Below, in pieces: positions 28,201 through 31,200 of a stretch of 64,000 nucleotides of DNA. The position numbers and the translations under genes were made by a program. Under the pieces are notes generated by a model. That model ran no database searches and had not been told where the DNA came from. It saw only the letters and a list, made by a program, of their open reading frames with translations. The stretch comes from Incurvaria masculella (taxonomy: Eukaryota > Arthropoda > Insecta > Lepidoptera > Incurvariidae): assembly GCA_946894095.1 (NCBI GenBank), contig OX335655.1:6324001-6388000 (forward strand). The letters are read 5' to 3'. Each line of letters begins with the position of its first letter. The stretch's first letter is position 1.

Positions 28201-31200
28201 TTAGACGTGTTATTCGGCCAAGTGAACTGAAATTTAGCAGCTGGCATGGTACGAAATGCAACTAAGCGTCAGATTTAATCACCCACTTGCCAACTTACCC
28301 GGCGCGTGAATTTACCATGGCAACCCCCCTGAGTTCTATAACTCGAGAATATCGGTAATAACAAAGCTCAGGTTAGGGTTGTATAGATTAGAGGAGAAAA
28401 CACCAAAAGTTAATCATTTTACTTTATTTCAAACAATTTACAAGTAAACTCACAAATAAACAATTTTATTCCACGCAGATACGCCTCTTCGAACACTTAA
28501 CTCCAAACAATTTCACTCGTTTCAAACAGCTAGTTTACTTTCTCAAAAAATTACTCTCCGCCCTCAGCGCTTCGGGCGCATTTTATATGGGTGGAGCCCC
28601 CTTCAAGAATACTCCACCCAGTTCTAGCCGCCCCCCACATGGCGACCCGCTTTGCGCACCAGTCGAGAATAATCACCTTCGAGACAATTGGTGATTGTTC
28701 TCATTTAAGGTGGCCCATCCCGCTAAACTCCCCATAGAAACGGGGAAAGAAGATCACGCACATATTACTTGTCAGAGATCCCAAATTTTGCTCAAAATAG
28801 CTTTATTTGATCGAACTAGATGTCTGATGACCGTTGGCATTGTAAAATTGTGTTTGGTTTCTAAGTTATAAGGTCCGAAAGTTCGGATTTTTCGCGCGTT
28901 TTATAAAATAACTCTGCAGGTAGATTACGCAATGATATAGTAAGAACATCTTAAAAAGATTAGTCATCAGACATAGCTTATTTAAGGCGCTAGGACTAGC
29001 CAACTAGTCGCGCCATACAAATGCACTTTTTAACAAATGTAATAATATGTAGTGAAACGCTTCAGCAAATCCAAATAGAACTGCAGACTGATAATGGATT
29101 GTTAATATTTTTTGATTCCATCATTTATTTAAATAATAATAAAAATAAAAAAGTTGATTTTTCTCAGTAGAAATCTGAAAGTAATTCGATTTCTAGATAT
29201 AAGCAAAAACAGCATATATGCATAAACAAAAAAATCCATTTGCTTTTAGATTTCTACATTTAGTCAAAAAAGTTCGGAAATGGACACCGTTTCCGCAATG
29301 TATTTTGTATAGAACATACATTAACGAAAATAGGTTGATTCCTAGACAAGGAATCATATATTGTAAGAATGACACTTATAATCGTCAGACTTAGTTAGTT
29401 AACTTGGGGTGCCTCGTCTAACTTTGCGATTTGGCTAGTACCAGGGCCTTAATCAAGATTTATAATCTATTTGGTTTTTATTAGATTTTTGAATACAGCG
29501 GTCATAGTTTACTTTTAGCTATAAGTCGTTTAGTAATTACAATTTTCGTAAATCTTACCAAATCATACACTATGCCCATTGTCTATTTTGTGGACATGTT
29601 GCATCTTCCTCATCACGGAGCCTGTCTGTTTCTTTGAAACAGAAAAGGTCCCAGAGCGCAACAGCACGGTTTTGTACCTTTCCCGCGATTGAGTTAGTCC
29701 CGCCGGGTTGGGCCGCCTTAAGTAGGCCGAGAAGTTATGGTTTGGTAGCAGATGTCATATGAAATATAGGAGGTTTAAGTAAGTTTGTCTGAAGAGAAAG
29801 GGATACCAGGATAATAACGGAATGGAAAGATGGTGAGGGCTGACCAGGCGAGCGCGTGACGCCGGCGACTTGACATGCTCCCCACGCGCCCGCTGCCCAG
29901 TGCGCGCCTGCCTCAGGTAGCAGCGGCCGCACCTCCTCCACCAGCCCGCACTCCAAGCCCCCGCCTGCATTCAACAACATTGTTTCATTTTATTCCGTTT
30001 TAAAAGGCTTGCTGCCAGGCTACACCACTGTACAAACGTATTTATACAAATGCATAAAAGGGACTAGGTGTGCAGTCTAATGAGGGGGAGATTTGATATG
30101 CAGAACGGCTCCCTTTCGCCGTAGCTTACAGCATAAGGAGCACTCTTCCAACTAACGGCGAAACGCCATTGGAATAGCCCAGACGGTCTTGCCGACTCGG
30201 CATATTGCCTCGGTACTCTTAATGGGGAGTGCCATGTGGACGGTGTCCACTCCCTAGTCCCCAGATAGGCACCGGAGCTGTAATGCACCCTCATCGCCTC
30301 AGGACGTCAGATATCCTATCTCCCATACAAGGGCGACGCCAAGGGGGGGCAGGGAGGGGCAGCTGCCCCCCCCCCTAGAGATTCTAAAAAAGTTGCCAAA
30401 TATAATGCAACCAAAGTCCTAAGTCTTTGAGTTGATTTGCTTGAAGTTCAAGCCTTGAACAATCATTCCCGTACGACGAAACTCGAATGAATTGACCAAT
30501 GAGAATGAGAAAAGTATGAATTGTAGCAGGTAAAGTCAACTTGCCCCCCCCCCCCCTGCGCCATCGGCTGGCGACGCCCTTGCTCCCATACCTCCAGTAT
30601 GGTAGCGAAGCTTTTCGTTTGGCACGCTCACATCCTGATACACATAACATACATTTCTCCATCTACGCTGCTGTATCGGCCGGTGCAACCACTAGCTATG
30701 CACTTCTTGCTCTGCGAGTTGCCGTCCGCTCCCAACTCTCCGCTATGTTAATAAGTAATAGTGGCTACATATCGTTAGGCTAAACGACCACCTGCCCCGC
30801 GCTCCGTTTTCTTATCAGCCTAGACGTAGCTTATCTAGAGTAGATACTAAGGACTCTCGCTGCTCGCGGAGTGGCGAGAGCCCGAAGGCGATGTGCTTGC
30901 CGGACAACAGACATTACCCACTCCTGCAAGTCACCACAAAACCACTGAGAGTGTGACCTCAACACCGATGGCCAATGAGGGCCCATATCGGGGGAAAGAG
31001 GGTCATGGGTCAGCGTGTACGGCAATCGCAGCTTGATTTTTGTCTTAATCTATTATTATTCTGTAACGGGTTTAAAGCGTCCTTGGTCTGGGGTTGGAAT
31101 ACAGTTTTTATACTAAATCTGCTCAACAATCTCCCAATTATGTCGATGACTCCCTTGATGTACGGAAGGTATGCCATTGTCACTCAGCTCCTTGTCTAGG

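Larger units (their letters stand above)
27636..28327. mobile_element. MITE family C interrupted by a family D MITE and a SINE (nested)
   Basis: Outer ends 'gttgccatggtatgttaatt' and '…gaatttaccatggcaac' are the inverted ends of family C. Its left arm ('gagtaattgaatcagacatt') is followed by a SINE, and a family D hairpin sits near the left end. The right arm (28,190-28,327) is intact. Confidence 0.65.
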
